DNA of 64,000 nt from JAAGZL01 sp050291725 (lineage in GTDB: Bacteria > Pseudomonadota > Gammaproteobacteria > Chromatiales > Chromatiaceae). Position numbers and translations under genes: made by a program. The DNA lies in NCBI GenBank assembly GCA_050291725.1, contig JBNKKH010000022.1, positions 1-64,000 of the forward strand, read 5' to 3'. The notes under the pieces are model-generated. The model had not been told where the DNA came from and did no database searches. It saw only the letters and a program-made list of their open reading frames with translations. Shown in pieces: positions 63,378 to 64,000 of the stretch; positions within the stretch are counted from its first letter, which is position 1, and every line of letters starts with the position of its first letter.

Positions 63378-63776
63378 ATGAAAAATATCGAATGGGATGA
63401 TTCTCTTCTGATCGGTAATGAACTGATTGATATACAGCATAAGAGGCTGATTGGATTGATAGGCGCCATACCCGAAGAGAAATCCCCTGGAGATGAACTG
63501 GCCCTGGAGGAAGCTATTGTGTATGCAGAAACACACTTCGCTGATGAAGAGGAGCTTCTGGAGCTGATCGGATATCCAGCAGCGTCTGAACATACACATA
63601 TGCATGAAAAAATGACGGCTATACTAGAGTCATACAAGAGAGATTATGATGAGGGTAGGAGTGATCTCTCTGCATTTAAACAGCTTATGTATGATTGGAT
63701 AAAGGGTCATATCATGACAGAAGATAAGAAGATATGTGTCTTCTTGCGTTCATCCCAGGCAGAAGTCAGACCTTAG
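63378..63776 (+). CDS. Bacteriohemerythrin
   Basis: A 132-residue four-helix diiron oxygen-binding protein. All ligands are present: His21, His53 and Glu57 (HxxxE), His72 and His76 (HxxxH), His111 and Asp116 (HxxxxD). It binds O2 in the cytoplasm, for sensing or delivery in microaerobic cells. It is followed in 9 bases by the HDOD gene. Confidence 0.93.
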   Translation: MKNIEWDDSLLIGNELIDIQHKRLIGLIGAIPEEKSPGDELALEEAIVYAETHFADEEELLELIGYPAASEHTHMHEKMTAILESYKRDYDEGRSDLSAFKQLMYDWIKGHIMTEDKKICVFLRSSQAEVRP

Positions 63777-63785
63777 GAAGTAGAT

Positions 63786-64000
63786 ATGGCGAAGGCTAGT
63801 TTTACGATATCTGATGGCACTAAGGTAACAACTGTTACTGAAACTGAAGAGATTAAGAGCCCAGATGATTTCTCTATCAAGAAGTTCGTCGATGAACTTA
63901 AGCAGGACTTAAAACACAATAGGTTAACTCTTCCAACTATGCCAACTATTGCCATAGAGGCATTGATGGTAATAAACGATGCTGATAGCTCTGCTGCTGA
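63786..64000 (+). CDS. HDOD-domain protein, cut by window end
   Basis: The ATG at 63786 (GGAAG nearby at 63776) opens a frame that runs off the window after 71 codons. The sequence contains LTLPTMPTIAIEALMVINDADSSAA, the typical entry of an HDOD domain (a catalytically dead HD relative used in signalling). An acidic N-terminal stretch of 50 residues comes first. Its output domain is not visible. Confidence 0.75.
   Translation, partial: MAKASFTISDGTKVTTVTETEEIKSPDDFSIKKFVDELKQDLKHNRLTLPTMPTIAIEALMVINDADSSAA

Overview
The window reads as a chromosomal segment of a free-living or symbiotic gammaproteobacterium. I infer this from the his-tat order (hisB-hisH-hisA-hisF-hisE-tatA-tatB-tatC), a single-polypeptide ArgA with ArgE beside it, a DegS-type protease, TypA and RsmA. 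The many c-di-GMP and chemotaxis proteins, a bacteriohemerythrin and a VPLPA-CTERM protein suggest an aquatic, motile bacterium living near oxygen gradients, possibly a sulfur oxidiser. The genus cannot be fixed from the sequence alone.

Layout. 1-5.4 kb: a G/C-tract palindromic repeat array, rsmA, a MASE1-CHASE-PAS-GGDEF-EAL protein and a repeat-rich gap. 5.4-17.7 kb: an accessory island. It starts with a frameshifted scrap that looks like a type I restriction HsdR N-terminus. A tightly coupled trio follows: a DUF4007 protein, a 1161-residue BrxC/PglY-like ATPase and a PAPS-reductase-like PP-loop protein. Then come a 75-residue protein, a GHKL ATPase, a DUF262 protein with a C-terminal zinc motif, a Ser/Thr kinase and a NERD nuclease-like protein. 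The trio resembles the core of type 4 BREX (BrxC plus BrxP), but no PglZ, BrxL, DndB/D/E or methyltransferase is present. This is the strongest candidate for an undescribed or hybrid defence system.

17.7-32 kb: envelope and stress genes (an unknown conserved protein, a dockerin-like membrane protein, MtfA-type peptidase, a coiled-coil L,D-transpeptidase, a Bcr/CflA transporter, a VPLPA-CTERM protein, a SulP transporter, a 25-codon membrane micro-ORF, a hydrolase, an OmpA lipoprotein and a diguanylate cyclase), interrupted by repeat arrays including a 272-bp tandem repeat. 32.3-37 kb: an ECF sigma/anti-sigma pair leading into a bufferin-type operon (Cys-rich precursor, DUF692/MNIO enzyme, DUF2063 partner, DoxX) and an MsrA-thioredoxin-MsrB fusion. 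This looks like a coherent metal/oxidative stress unit.

37.5-50 kb: a second GGDEF-EAL protein, an Aer-like receptor, DegS-like protease, argA, argE, carbonic anhydrase, ilvD and an SH3 protein. 50.1-64 kb: an intergenic region with a cluster of DnaA-box matches, typA, a 46-bp hairpin tandem repeat, pip, dtd, a PAS-containing chemoreceptor, the his-tat block, a pentapeptide-repeat protein, a PAS protein, an ArsR regulator, a bacteriohemerythrin and the start of an HDOD protein cut by the window edge.

No rRNA, tRNA, integrase, transposase or CRISPR array was recognised.
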